A stretch of 64,000 nucleotides of DNA from the NCBI GenBank assembly GCA_001414325.1, contig LLKB01000001.1:62001-126000 (forward strand), in the 5' to 3' direction. Shown piece after piece: positions 8,148-16,699 of this stretch; position 1 is the stretch's first letter, and every line of letters begins with the position of its first letter. The stretch comes from Butyribacter intestini (GTDB taxonomy: Bacteria > Bacillota > Clostridia > Lachnospirales > Lachnospiraceae). The translations under genes and the position numbers were made by a program. The notes below the pieces were generated by a model, which worked only from the letters and a program-made list of their open reading frames with translations, was not told the DNA's origin and did no database searches.

Positions 8148-8489
8148 ATGCAAAGTTCAGTTATAGGAAAAATAGTGACTGTGACCGTTGACAGACCAAT
8201 GGGAAGTTATCACCCGGAACATAAAGATATGTATTATCCGGTCAACTATGGTTATATAGAAGGAATTATCGCACCTGACGGGGAGGAACAGGATGCTTAT
8301 ATATTGGGAGTTGATAAGGCTGTAGATAAGTTTACTGGAAAAATCATTGCAGTTGTTCATCGAATAGATGATGTGGAAGAAAAATGGGTGGTTGCACCGG
8401 AAAATATGACTTTTACAAAAGAGGAGATTAACAGACAGATTTATTTTCAGGAACAGTATTTTAACACACGAGTGATTGTTTCTGAGTAA
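8148..8489 (+). CDS. Inorganic-pyrophosphatase-like small protein
   Basis: 113 residues from ATG 8148, which has AGGAGG at 8131-8136; an ATG at 8118 lies before that site. The sequence VTVDRPMGSYHPEHKDMYYPVNYGYIEG, cut here only for orientation, together with APDGEEQDAYILG and HRIDDVEEKWVVAP, resembles a short clostridial branch of the soluble inorganic pyrophosphatase fold: the PVNYGY and DGEEQDAY blocks correspond to the NYGYI and DGDPLD blocks of true PPases. It is much shorter than true PPases (about 170-220 residues), so the substrate is uncertain. Its end overlaps the truncated GNAT gene. Confidence 0.7.
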   Translation: MQSSVIGKIVTVTVDRPMGSYHPEHKDMYYPVNYGYIEGIIAPDGEEQDAYILGVDKAVDKFTGKIIAVVHRIDDVEEKWVVAPENMTFTKEEINRQIYFQEQYFNTRVIVSE

Positions 8490-8871
8490 AACAATTAACT
8501 TTTATGATAAATATTGGGATAAGGCATTAAAAAATTCACATGAACTTATCGGAAATATATCTGTTGTAAAAATCATTGATGAAATTGATAGCGTAGAATT
8601 AGGCTGGGTTATAGGTCGTAAATGGTGGGGAAATTGTTATACGGCAGAAGCAGCAGAACGGTTGCTGGAATTTTTCTTTACAGAAGTTAGTGTAAACAGA
8701 ATTTGTGCCGGACATGATATAGATAATCCTAACTCGGGGCGTGTTATGCAGAAAATTGGCATGAAATATGAGGGAACTTTGCGGCAGTCAGGTAAGAATA
8801 ATCAGGGTATAGTTGACATGGCAAATTATTCTGTATTGAGGGAGGAATGGAAGCTGCAACAGCAAATGTAA
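8476..8871 (+). pseudogene. GNAT acetyltransferase lacking its N-terminus
   Basis: The 131-residue frame contains the C-terminal two thirds of a RimJ/RimL-type N-acetyltransferase: IGNISVVKI, LGWVIGRKWWGNCYTAEAAERLL (acetyl-CoA loop region), VNRICAGHD, NPNSGRVMQKIGMKYEGTLRQ. Family proteins are about 170-185 residues and start with a strand-helix segment that is missing here. The frame begins inside the end of the pyrophosphatase-like gene, without a ribosome-binding site. I infer a deletion that joined the two genes; the product, if made, would lack part of the fold. Confidence 0.65.
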
Positions 8872-8930
8872 TAGATGTAAAAAGTATAGAATGAAACAGC
8901 ATTAGAAATAACATAAAAATAAAAGATTAA

Positions 8931-8972
8931 AATGCCGAAAGCCTGTGCTTATAAGGACTTTCGGCATTTATT
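8931..8972. terminator. Bidirectional terminator
   Basis: AATGCCGAAAG and CTTTCGGCATTT form a strong stem with A-rich and T-rich flanks, between two convergent genes. Confidence 0.85.
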
Positions 8973-9025
8973 TTGTTAAAATGTTAAAATTATTGGCTAA
9001 ATTATCACTAAAAAATATTACAATA

Positions 9026-11190
9026 TCAATACTTCACTTTTTTCACGGAACTCCATTTGCCATATACTTTTTTTCCGCGTACCCGTGTATATGCACGGAC
9101 ACGGATATAGTAGGTCTTTTTTTTCTGCATTTTTTTTAATGTCACATAGGATGGCGTAGAAAAATATTTTTTCACGGTTTTCAGTTTCTTTTTGAAATTT
9201 TTGCTCTGTGCATACTGAATTTCATATCCTTTCGCCTGTGATGGTTTTTTCCACGATACATACAATCTTTTTCCTGACTGCCTGCTGGTTTTCAATTTTG
9301 TTATTTTTAAGAGCGGGACTACATTTGCTGTTGAAGATGGTCTCGCAGACGGTGTGGCTGCAGGGGTATTGGCAGGTGATTTTGTAGCAGTCGGTGATGG
9401 TGTTTTAGTTGGTTTTGCCGTATCTGCAGCGGCAGGTGTATTTTCCGGGGCTGAGGTTGGAGCTGCAGATGCAGATGGCGTCTGGGTTGGTTTTGTCGTA
9501 CCCCACCAGTTTGGCATTTCCCATGTGTTTTCTTCGGCGGGCAGGATGGTAAATGCCGTTTTATTCCATCCGCTGAACACTCCTTTTCCGGTGATTACGG
9601 CATAAGCGGTTCCCTGTGTATAGTTATCCTCATAAGAAAGTGTATAATCTTTGTCCGGGGTCAGTTTTTCTCCTTTATAATAGACTTCAACATCAGGTTT
9701 GTAGGCATGAGTCTTGCCGTCGTTTATATCTGTATAGGTGTCCTGAGACAGTTTCATTGTTGTTCCGGATAAAAGGATATATCCTTTGCCATCAAAACAG
9801 ATGTCATCAAGACGGGCAGGCTCTACATCGTAAAAGACCGGGGAACTGTCATTAGTCATATACCAGACAATATGCCCTTTTTTTGTGAGAATTGGTTTGC
9901 AGTCGGTCAGTCGACCGCATATTTTATATATTTTTCCATCGAGCGTGCCGTCATTTTTAATTTTTGCAATTCTTGTGAGGACGGCATAGTTATCGCTATT
10001 CTCCTGATCCCAGTATCCCTCCTCCCACAGAACATACATACCGTCATTGACGACAACCGTATGCGGGGTATGGACAAGGATTTTATCATCGGCGGTGTAA
10101 TTGGTAAGCCATAAAGTTTTTGTGCTGAAAGGGTCTTTGTCGGTCAGGTTGACAAAAACATTTCTCCATTTCACCATATTCAATATACTATCGGTTGTAT
10201 TTGGATCAATCGAGTTTCCGACAGTGAACAGTGTATTACCGATAAGCTCAAAGCCACCGATAGAGACACCCGTGTAAATCTGTCCTTTTCCGCAAAAATT
10301 AAATATATCCTTGCGGTCCTCTATATGATTCATATCAATGCCTTCATAGTATTTCTTTTGCTTGGAAAGAGAAATCGCACGCGGGTAAAAATCGCCTTGA
10401 TCCAGCCGATAGATATAATTATCATCCGCCTGGATAAACTGATTCCAGGAATGGCTGACATACCCTGTCTTTGGATTGCTTACTGCAGTCATATCGGCGA
10501 CTTTTTTCATGGTAGCTTCATCAATTTCAAGTGTCATATTTGCCTGGTGGTGTGCATCATCCGTAAGTGAACCCGAAGAGTACATGGTATGAGCTGCATG
10601 AATATATAAAATACCGTCACTTTCCAATATTCTTACACTGCCGGATGAAAAAGCTTCATAGGTGTTTATTGCTGAAATACTGCATCGACCGAGAATATTC
10701 CAATTGTCATCGTACTTTACAACACGCACCACTTCTTTTTCATCAGACTGTTTGTAATTATTCTGCTTATATACTATGTAGCGGGCATCTTTTCCCTTGA
10801 AATATCCTCTGGCTGTCCAAATCCCTTTGGTAAGCTGCCTTGAAGAAACAAAGTTAAAATCTGCATCATAGGTTTCAAGAAATACGCCCTCATCGTCAAA
10901 GAAAGAGATGCGAAGAAATGTACCGTCTTCATTTTCTTCGAGAAAGGTATTGCTTGGATGTGCGTGCCATCCTTCTCCCCATGCCTCTTTGCTGTAGTCA
11001 TTGCTCGACATGGTCTGGATTTTTTCCCTCCTGTCGAACGGTGGATATACGAGTCATCAGGTTTTCGTCCGTAATCGCTTGTGTTTTCGGTTTGTGTTGT
11101 CGTATCTGCTGCGGTATAGGCAGCCGGACAGCCTGCTATGGCAACAGAGAGAGCAAGTAATATGCTCATAAATTTTCTGTTCTTTTTCAT
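9026..11190 (-). pseudogene. Secreted fibronectin-type protein split by a 1-nt frameshift
   Basis: A signal peptide and short N-terminus start at ATG 11190 (MKKNRKFMSILLALSVAIAG, then CPAAYTAAD). At a run of six A (plus strand T at 11020-11025) the frame shifts; adding one A would continue as GGKKIQTMSSNDYSKEAW in the long 661-residue frame that ends at 9026. The joined protein is about 720 residues: a beta-rich central region (about 60-500, propeller-like strands, no named family), a Pro/Thr/Ala linker, and a C-terminal fibronectin type III-like domain (KLKTSRQSGKRLYVSWKKP...YYIRVRAYTR) of the kind common in Lachnospiraceae surface proteins. The shift could be a real mutation, a phase-variable tract or a sequencing error. 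If real, only a short exported peptide is made. Confidence 0.75.
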
Positions 11191-11304
11191 TTAATCACTC
11201 CATTCTGAATAAAATGCATACAATGGTTTTCATACTTGTAATTGGATTATACCATGCAGTGTAGAGCGAGTAAATAAAGTTATTTTGATATCACATCAGT
11301 TTCT

Positions 11305-11488
11305 GTAACAGTTCAGCCTTTCATTTCTTACATTCATAAACCTGCCAGCGAGCTGTCAGTCGCTGCTTTGCAGCTTTTGTATATTTCATTTCAGAAATGA
11401 AAGGCTATTCTACCATAAAAAGGTACTTAACAATACAATGAACAAGCTCATTGTATTGCCAATTATCTTTTTATGGCTGAACTGTTAC
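11305..11488. repeat. Repeat family 1, full copy A (perfect 14-bp inverted ends)
   Basis: 184 bp bounded by GTAACAGTTCAGCC and GGCTGAACTGTTAC. Inside are two further hairpins: one using AGCCTTTCATTTC with GAAATGAAAGGCT, the other CCATAAAAAG...CTTTTTATGG enclosing ACAATGAACAAGCTCATTGT. It is nearly identical to 20367-20549 and related to partial copies at 33222 and 46113. No coding potential. It lies between the secreted protein and the blaI promoter and fills much of this 615-bp gap. Confidence 0.9.
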
Positions 11489-11572
11489 CAGTTTCTTGAT
11501 ACAAATAGTTAAAAAGTAAAATTTCATATTCAGGATTTGTGTTTTGCCAAAACTTTAAATTGCAAAAAAACA

Positions 11573-11633
11573 TTGACATTCCAGGTCGGTTGTTGTAGAC
11601 TTGTCTTAAATTGAAAGGTCGGTCGCTATAGAC
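11573..11633 (+). promoter_or_regulatory. blaI promoter with two direct repeats (operator candidate)
   Basis: TTGACA (11573-11578), 17-bp spacer, TAGACT (11596-11601). The spacer and -10 are covered by AGGTCGGTTGTTGTAGAC (11583-11600), repeated as AGGTCGGTCGCTATAGAC at 11616-11633, i.e. about three helical turns downstream. Position suits autorepression by the BlaI protein encoded next, though the repeats are direct rather than the usual BlaI palindrome. Confidence 0.55.
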
Positions 11634-11805
11634 CAAAAGCTGATAGGGTACCAGCAAACAGCATAGCAGAATGTGGATATCAGCTTTAATTTATAATTGT
11701 CTGAGCCAAAATCAGATATGTCTGCCGGGTTATAAAAAGATTATTTAGATATTAAACGAGGAATTTGGAAATATAAAAAACATAAATTGAAAGGAAATCA
11801 AAAAC

Positions 11806-12168
11806 ATGGAATATTTAAAATTATGCGACAGTGACTATCGTTTTATGACTATTGTATGGGATAATGCCCCGGTTTCTTCGGGAGCGTTAGTTAAACTTTG
11901 TAATGAGCAGCTTGGCTGGAAGAAATCGACAACATATACCGCTATCAAAAAGTTGGCACAAAAAGGGTATCTTATCAATGAAAATGCAGTGGTTTCAGTT
12001 ATCATTCCGAGAGAGCGTGTGCAGCGTGATGAATCTAATTATTTTGTTGAGCGTACTTTTGACGGTTCGCTGCCGGGATTTTTGACCGCATTTCTTGGTG
12101 GAAAGAAGATTTCTAAAAAAGAAGCAGAAAAAATTAAGCAGATTATAGATGATTACAGTGAGAAATAA
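11806..12168 (+). CDS. BlaI/MecI-family transcriptional repressor
   Basis: 120 residues, normal for the family. Winged helix in residues 5-75 (SDYRFMTIVWDNAPVSSGALV...KKSTTYTAIKKLAQKGYL), then the dimerisation tail ending in KKEAEKIKQIIDDYSEK. Members bind operators as dimers and are inactivated by proteolysis when the partner M56 membrane peptidase senses a signal. The ATG has AAAGGAAATC upstream. It is followed after 37 bp by the M56 gene, the standard pairing. Confidence 0.9.
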   Translation: MEYLKLCDSDYRFMTIVWDNAPVSSGALVKLCNEQLGWKKSTTYTAIKKLAQKGYLINENAVVSVIIPRERVQRDESNYFVERTFDGSLPGFLTAFLGGKKISKKEAEKIKQIIDDYSEK

Positions 12169-12205
12169 ATTATCGCAAACAATAACTAAATAGGGGGAGT
12201 TTTCA

Positions 12206-13948
12206 ATGTTAAAAAATATTTTTGTATATCTTTTACATAACAGTATTGCCGTTTGTGTTGTGATTCTGACGGTTTTTGCGGTGCGATTGTTTCTTCGCAG
12301 AGCACCTAAAAAATACAGTTATATTTTGTGGGCGATTGTCGGAATTTATCTGTTATGTCCTATTCGTTTAAGTTCACCTATAAGTATTTATAGTTTGCTA
12401 AATAATGTCTCAGATACATTTCTTGAACATCATTCATTGCCTTTAAATGCGAAAAACTTTGCAGATAAAAATAAAACCTATAATGAAAAAAATCAAAAAA
12501 CTAAAGACAGTAATAAAAGCAAATTTGACAATGTTTCAAGTACAAATAAAAATCAAAAAACAAAACAAAATCAGAATAATACGGCAGGAACAGAAAATAT
12601 TTCACAGTCTTTAACTGTTACAACAACTGCATATATCTGGCTTTGTGGTTGTATTGTTTTATTGGTAAGAAATCTGTTTTTGATTTGGCGGACAAAGCAA
12701 ACTGTTTTGATGGCGATTAGGCGAAAAGATAATATTTATGAAAGTGAATGTATCAGCACTCCATTTGTTCTTGGAATTGTCAGACCTAAGATTTATATTC
12801 CATTTAATTTAAGTGAACAGGAACGGGAATATATACTTAAGCATGAGCAGTATCATATACGCAGAAAAGACCAGATTATTAAAATTTGTGCTTATATTTT
12901 ATGTGTAATTTATTGGTTTCAGCCGCTTATCTGGTTTGCATATTTTGTAATGATTCGTGACATGGAAATGAGTTGTGATGAATATGTTTTGAAAAATAGT
13001 AAAAGTGATATTCGTGCAGCTTATAGTACATCATTATTGAAACTTGCGACAAAAACGGGGGATTTTAATGCAGGGCTGCCGGCTTTTGGCGAGTCAGACA
13101 TAAGAAAGAGAGTGAAAAATATTATGAAATTTAATGCAAAGAAAAAATGGGTTAGTGTTGTAGCTGCGATAGCTGTTGTGATTGTGGGTGTTTCCTGTCT
13201 GACAAAAGCTGCGGTAAAGACTGATGCCAATAAGCCAGATAAAATTATTGCTGAGAAAAAGATTGGTCCAGATAATAATAAAATGACATACGGTGACAAA
13301 ATAGATAGTAACATTAAAGCCGCAGACACTTCTAATAATGAGAAAGCTATTAATAATATTAAAGATAATTCAACCGCTGATGAAACAGACATGGATAGTG
13401 ATGATATAGTGCCAATTACAAAAAATATTTATTCTATAGATAAGATAAATAAAAGCGGCAATCCACTTGCTGTTTCTATATTAAAGAAAGTCAGACAGGT
13501 TTTTCCTAAAGAAGTGTATCAGGAAATGATGTGGCATGGAAAAATGTATCTGGCTGAGTTTAAACAGGGGGATATATCGTGCAGCATTACCAATAAAAAC
13601 AAGGCTGATAATCTCTATCTGGACTTATATTTTAATGGTGATGGAACTTTGGAAAGTATGTTAAATCAAAGTACAGTTAGAAATGCGAAAAATACAGATA
13701 AGAATACTGAGATTAATAAAATTGTTGAATTTGCAAAAGTCTTTTTAAACTCGGATGTAATATATACAGATAATAAGAATAGTAAAAATAATAAGAAAAG
13801 CAGTAAGGCGGTTATGATTACTGAGGGAAAATTGCCTGAGCGATACGACAGTTCAGGGTGTTTAAGTGCATATAAAGATAATCATGGAAATGCTTATTTA
13901 TTTAATCGGAATAGCGGTATGGTGATGAGTTTTTATATGGATGAATAA
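12206..13948 (+). CDS. M56 (BlaR1/MecR1-like) membrane sensor peptidase with unusual sensor domain
   Basis: 580 residues, GGGGGAG before the ATG. N-terminal membrane helices (about 10-30, 36-52), an Asn/Lys-rich hydrophilic loop (about 85-130), another helix (about 140-160), then the zinc metalloprotease motif HEQYH (H213, E214, H217) with the following helix pair and E in REMEMSCDE-like DMEMSCDEYVL. After a last helix (about 313-333) comes a Lys/Asn/Asp-rich linker and a 150-residue C-terminal domain (from about 410) that is not a penicillin-binding domain and that I do not recognise. The M56 peptidase should cleave or inactivate the adjacent BlaI upon signal. The ligand is unlikely to be a beta-lactam. 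Confidence 0.88.
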   Translation: MLKNIFVYLLHNSIAVCVVILTVFAVRLFLRRAPKKYSYILWAIVGIYLLCPIRLSSPISIYSLLNNVSDTFLEHHSLPLNAKNFADKNKTYNEKNQKTKDSNKSKFDNVSSTNKNQKTKQNQNNTAGTENISQSLTVTTTAYIWLCGCIVLLVRNLFLIWRTKQTVLMAIRRKDNIYESECISTPFVLGIVRPKIYIPFNLSEQEREYILKHEQYHIRRKDQIIKICAYILCVIYWFQPLIWFAYFVMIRDMEMSCDEYVLKNSKSDIRAAYSTSLLKLATKTGDFNAGLPAFGESDIRKRVKNIMKFNAKKKWVSVVAAIAVVIVGVSCLTKAAVKTDANKPDKIIAEKKIGPDNNKMTYGDKIDSNIKAADTSNNEKAINNIKDNSTADETDMDSDDIVPITKNIYSIDKINKSGNPLAVSILKKVRQVFPKEVYQEMMWHGKMYLAEFKQGDISCSITNKNKADNLYLDLYFNGDGTLESMLNQSTVRNAKNTDKNTEINKIVEFAKVFLNSDVIYTDNKNSKNNKKSSKAVMITEGKLPERYDSSGCLSAYKDNHGNAYLFNRNSGMVMSFYMDE

Positions 13949-13975
13949 TTATAAGGCCGGTATAACGAAAATTAA

Positions 13976-14036
13976 ATCTTTGATACATTGAGCATGAATG
14001 TACTGTTGAAATTGCAGGCTTGTTCAATGTATCAGT
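13976..14036. repeat. Inverted repeat downstream of the M56 gene
   Basis: TTTGATACATTGAGCA and TTGTTCAATGTATCA pair around a loop. The arm TTCAATGTATCAG recurs at about 16660 between cysT and cysW. Could be a terminator (weak T-run) or a member of the small repeat group of this genome. Confidence 0.5.
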
Positions 14037-14073
14037 TATCCGTTGTATTTGAAAATATTAAATATATTATTTA

Positions 14074-14225
14074 TTATGCAAAATAGTTTGTATTTTTATA
14101 ATAATATAGTTTACGGATATAATCATCAGCAGGATTTCCGGGTGAAACAATTTCAATAACAAAGTCAGGAGCAGCATTGCAGCGTTTTCCGTCAAGTTTA
14201 TCTTTATCACAGATAATCATAATAA
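14074..14225 (-). pseudogene. Uma2-family (DUF820) endonuclease remnant
   Basis: The minus-strand frame reads IICDKDKLDGKRCNAAPDFV IEIVSPGNPADDYIRKLYYY before a stop, which is the central core of Uma2 proteins (PD-(D/E)XK fold, with the D of PDFVIEI). The front 50 codons of the open frame are unrelated, and the C-terminal third with the remaining active-site residues is gone. A decayed piece, with no start signal. Confidence 0.65.
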
Positions 14226-14365
14226 TTAGAGTATAACATCTGGTCATCAATATTACAAAAATTTCTCTGTATATTTTCTTATAATTGACTTTTTTTTCAT
14301 AAAGTAGCTTATTTTTAACAAAAGAAATGTTCTGTCTGTTTCGGAAACATCCTATTTTTCTTATC

Positions 14366-14379
14366 TGCAAACGATTTCA
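14366..14379. promoter_or_regulatory. cre-like site 1
   Basis: TGCAAACGATTTCA fits the core of the catabolite-responsive element (TGNAANCGNWNNCA) exactly. Part of the longer repeat ATCTGCAAACGATTTCACA, which also occurs at 14467. About 220 bp before sbp. CcpA control is inference. Confidence 0.45.
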
Positions 14380-14469
14380 CAACATTCTGTCATTCGTGTT
14401 TATATAAGTCGGATATTCTGACAAAAAAAGCCGGTTTAAAAGAAATTTTTGATTGCCATGCACCAAATC

Positions 14470-14483
14470 TGCAAACGATTTCA
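14470..14483. promoter_or_regulatory. cre-like site 2
   Basis: Second exact copy of TGCAAACGATTTCA, 104 bp (about ten helical turns) after the first and about 120 bp before sbp. Two in-phase copies suggest a regulator binding both, such as CcpA or another LacI-type protein. Confidence 0.45.
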
Positions 14484-14600
14484 CATATTCTGATTGTTTT
14501 TGACTCCATTTGCGAATATTATTTCAACATCAGAAAAAAACAAACCGCTTTAGCGATTTATACCAATTAAAAAATGCGGGCGGGGAAAGAGAGGCAGATT

Positions 14601-15689
14601 ATGAGAGTGAAAAAGATTATTACATTATTTACGGTAGCAGCATTGACATTAGGAAGTCTTACAGGCTGCGGTTCAAGTGCAGGAACAGATGGCAAAAAGA
14701 GTGATGCTTCTTCTAAAAAAGTTGAGATAACAAATGTTTCTTATGATCCGACAAGAGAGCTCTATGCGGAATATAATAAAATCTTTCAAAAGCATTGGAA
14801 GGAAAAGGCTGGGCAGGATGTTTCAATAATTCAGTCACATGGAGGTTCAGGCAAGCAGGCTTTGGAGGTTGCAAACGGACTTCAGGCGGATGTGGTAACG
14901 CTTGCACTTGAAGGTGATGTTGATGCAATAAAGGATGCGGGACTTATTGATGCTGGTTATGTAAATGAGTTCGAGCGTGACAGCTCGCCGTACACATCGT
15001 CCATTGTATTTCTTGTCAGAAAGGGAAATCCTAAAAAGATTTTAGACTGGAGTGATTTACTTAGAAATGATGTGGGGGTTATTACACCAAATCCTAAAAC
15101 TTCCGGTGGTGCAAGATGGAATTACCTTGCCGCATGGTATTATTTTGAAAAGCAGGGACAGAGTGAGGACGAGATTAAAGAGAGCATGAAGAAGCTTTAT
15201 AAGAATGTACTTGTTCTCGACTCAGGTGCGAGGGGTGCAACGACTTCTTTTGTTGAGAATAAGCAGGGCGATGTTTTGCTTGCATGGGAAAATGAAGCAT
15301 TTCTTTCATTGGATGAGCATCCGGGAGAATATGAGATTGTCGTTCCGTCTGTTTCAATCTTGTGCCAGCCGACAGTTGCAGTTGTTGATAAGGTTGTAGA
15401 CCAGAGAGGAACAAGAAAGGTGTCTGAGGAATATCTGAAATATCTGTATTCTGATGAGGCTCAGAAGTTAGAAGCACAGTGGTACTACCGTCCTTCAAAT
15501 GAAAAGATTTTGAAAGAGTACAGTTATAAGGGCAGTGGCAATACCATTGATAAACTTCCAAAGGATAATAAATGGATAATCACGGATGTTGACCTGACTA
15601 ATATCGGGTATTTTGGAGGATGGAGTGAAGCAACTAAGAAACATTTTTCTGATGGCGGAGTTTTCGACTCAATTTATGAGGAAAAATAG
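14601..15689 (+). CDS. sbp: Sulfate-binding lipoprotein of an ABC transporter
   Basis: 362 residues from ATG 14601 (AGAGAGGCAG upstream; the open frame before it has no better site). A lipoprotein signal peptide ends in SLTGC (C23). The mature part matches the sulfate/thiosulfate binding protein family: SHGGSGKQALEVANGLQADV, LALEGDVDAI, FLVRKGNPK, TPNPKTSGGARWNYLAAW, PSVSILCQPTVAVVD. It captures sulfate outside the membrane and hands it to CysT/CysW. First gene of the sbp-cysT-cysW-cysA set. Confidence 0.92.
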   Translation: MRVKKIITLFTVAALTLGSLTGCGSSAGTDGKKSDASSKKVEITNVSYDPTRELYAEYNKIFQKHWKEKAGQDVSIIQSHGGSGKQALEVANGLQADVVTLALEGDVDAIKDAGLIDAGYVNEFERDSSPYTSSIVFLVRKGNPKKILDWSDLLRNDVGVITPNPKTSGGARWNYLAAWYYFEKQGQSEDEIKESMKKLYKNVLVLDSGARGATTSFVENKQGDVLLAWENEAFLSLDEHPGEYEIVVPSVSILCQPTVAVVDKVVDQRGTRKVSEEYLKYLYSDEAQKLEAQWYYRPSNEKILKEYSYKGSGNTIDKLPKDNKWIITDVDLTNIGYFGGWSEATKKHFSDGGVFDSIYEEK

Positions 15690-15801
15690 GATTTTAGAAA
15701 AAGACTGCAAATAAATGTTATTTTTCAAAATGCTATATGAGTAGTAATAAATTAATTAGCATGACATTTTAACATTAAGTTGTTTAGAAATGGAGTTTGA
15801 T

Positions 15802-16632
15802 ATGAAGCGTAAGAGAAGTGTGATTCCCGGTTTCGGGTTATCTTTTGGAATTGTTATGGCAATACTTGGACTTATTGTTATTATTCCGTTATGCTCGCTT
15901 GTATTCTTTTCACTTAAACTGTCACCGCATGATTTTATGGTGACAGTGACAAGACCGAGAGTTCTGGCGAGTTATAAGGTGAGCATTTTGACGGCACTGA
16001 CTGCATCATTGATAAATGCTGTGATGGGAATGATTATCGCATGGGTTCTTGTGAGGTATGATTTTCCTGGCAAAAAGATTATGGATGGAATTATCGAGAT
16101 GCCTTTTGCATTGCCTACAGCCGTTGCGGGTATTGCACTTACGCATCTTACAATACCTGAGGGCTGGGTAGGACAGATTTTTTCAAAAATCGGAGTTAAA
16201 ATTGCATATACACGGATTGGAATTACTGTGGCTCTTGTTTTTATAGGAATTCCATTTGTGGTAAGAAGTGTTCAGCCGGTGCTTGAAAAGGTGGAAAAGG
16301 AGTATGAGGAGGCGGCAGCAATGTTTGGTGCTTCCCGTACCCGTATCTTTTTTAGTGTGATATTTCCTGAAATACGCCCTGCACTTATAGCAGGTTTTAC
16401 AATGGCTTTTGCAAGATGTATAGGTGAGTATGGAAGTGTTGTTTTTATTGCCGGAAATACTCCATACAAAACAGAGATAGCACCGCTTATGATAATGGCT
16501 AAACTTCAGGAGTTTGACTATGCGAGTGCAACATCTATCGCACTTGTCATGCTGTTTATATCATTTATAATTCTTTTTATAAACGCATTGATACAAAGTC
16601 ATACATCAAAAATCGTAAGTGGAATTGATTAG
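15802..16632 (+). CDS. cysT: Sulfate ABC transporter permease CysT
   Basis: 276 residues from ATG 15802, with GGAG six bases upstream; ATG 15790 would overlap that site. Six predicted membrane helices and the inner-membrane permease loop EEAAAMFGASRTRIFFSVIF PE, contacting the ATPase, followed by GEYGSVVFIAGN, which is characteristic of CysT/ModB-type permeases. Forms a heterodimer with CysW. Confidence 0.92.
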   Translation: MKRKRSVIPGFGLSFGIVMAILGLIVIIPLCSLVFFSLKLSPHDFMVTVTRPRVLASYKVSILTALTASLINAVMGMIIAWVLVRYDFPGKKIMDGIIEMPFALPTAVAGIALTHLTIPEGWVGQIFSKIGVKIAYTRIGITVALVFIGIPFVVRSVQPVLEKVEKEYEEAAAMFGASRTRIFFSVIFPEIRPALIAGFTMAFARCIGEYGSVVFIAGNTPYKTEIAPLMIMAKLQEFDYASATSIALVMLFISFIILFINALIQSHTSKIVSGID

Positions 16633-16699
16633 TACAGCGAACAAATAATAAATTTATGTTCAATGTATCAGGGATTTGATTTTCATGGAGGTGAAGATA

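Noticed and set aside
14074-14370. The full 98-codon minus-strand frame as a gene
   Set aside because: Only the last 50 codons resemble Uma2; the front is unrelated sequence without start signals.
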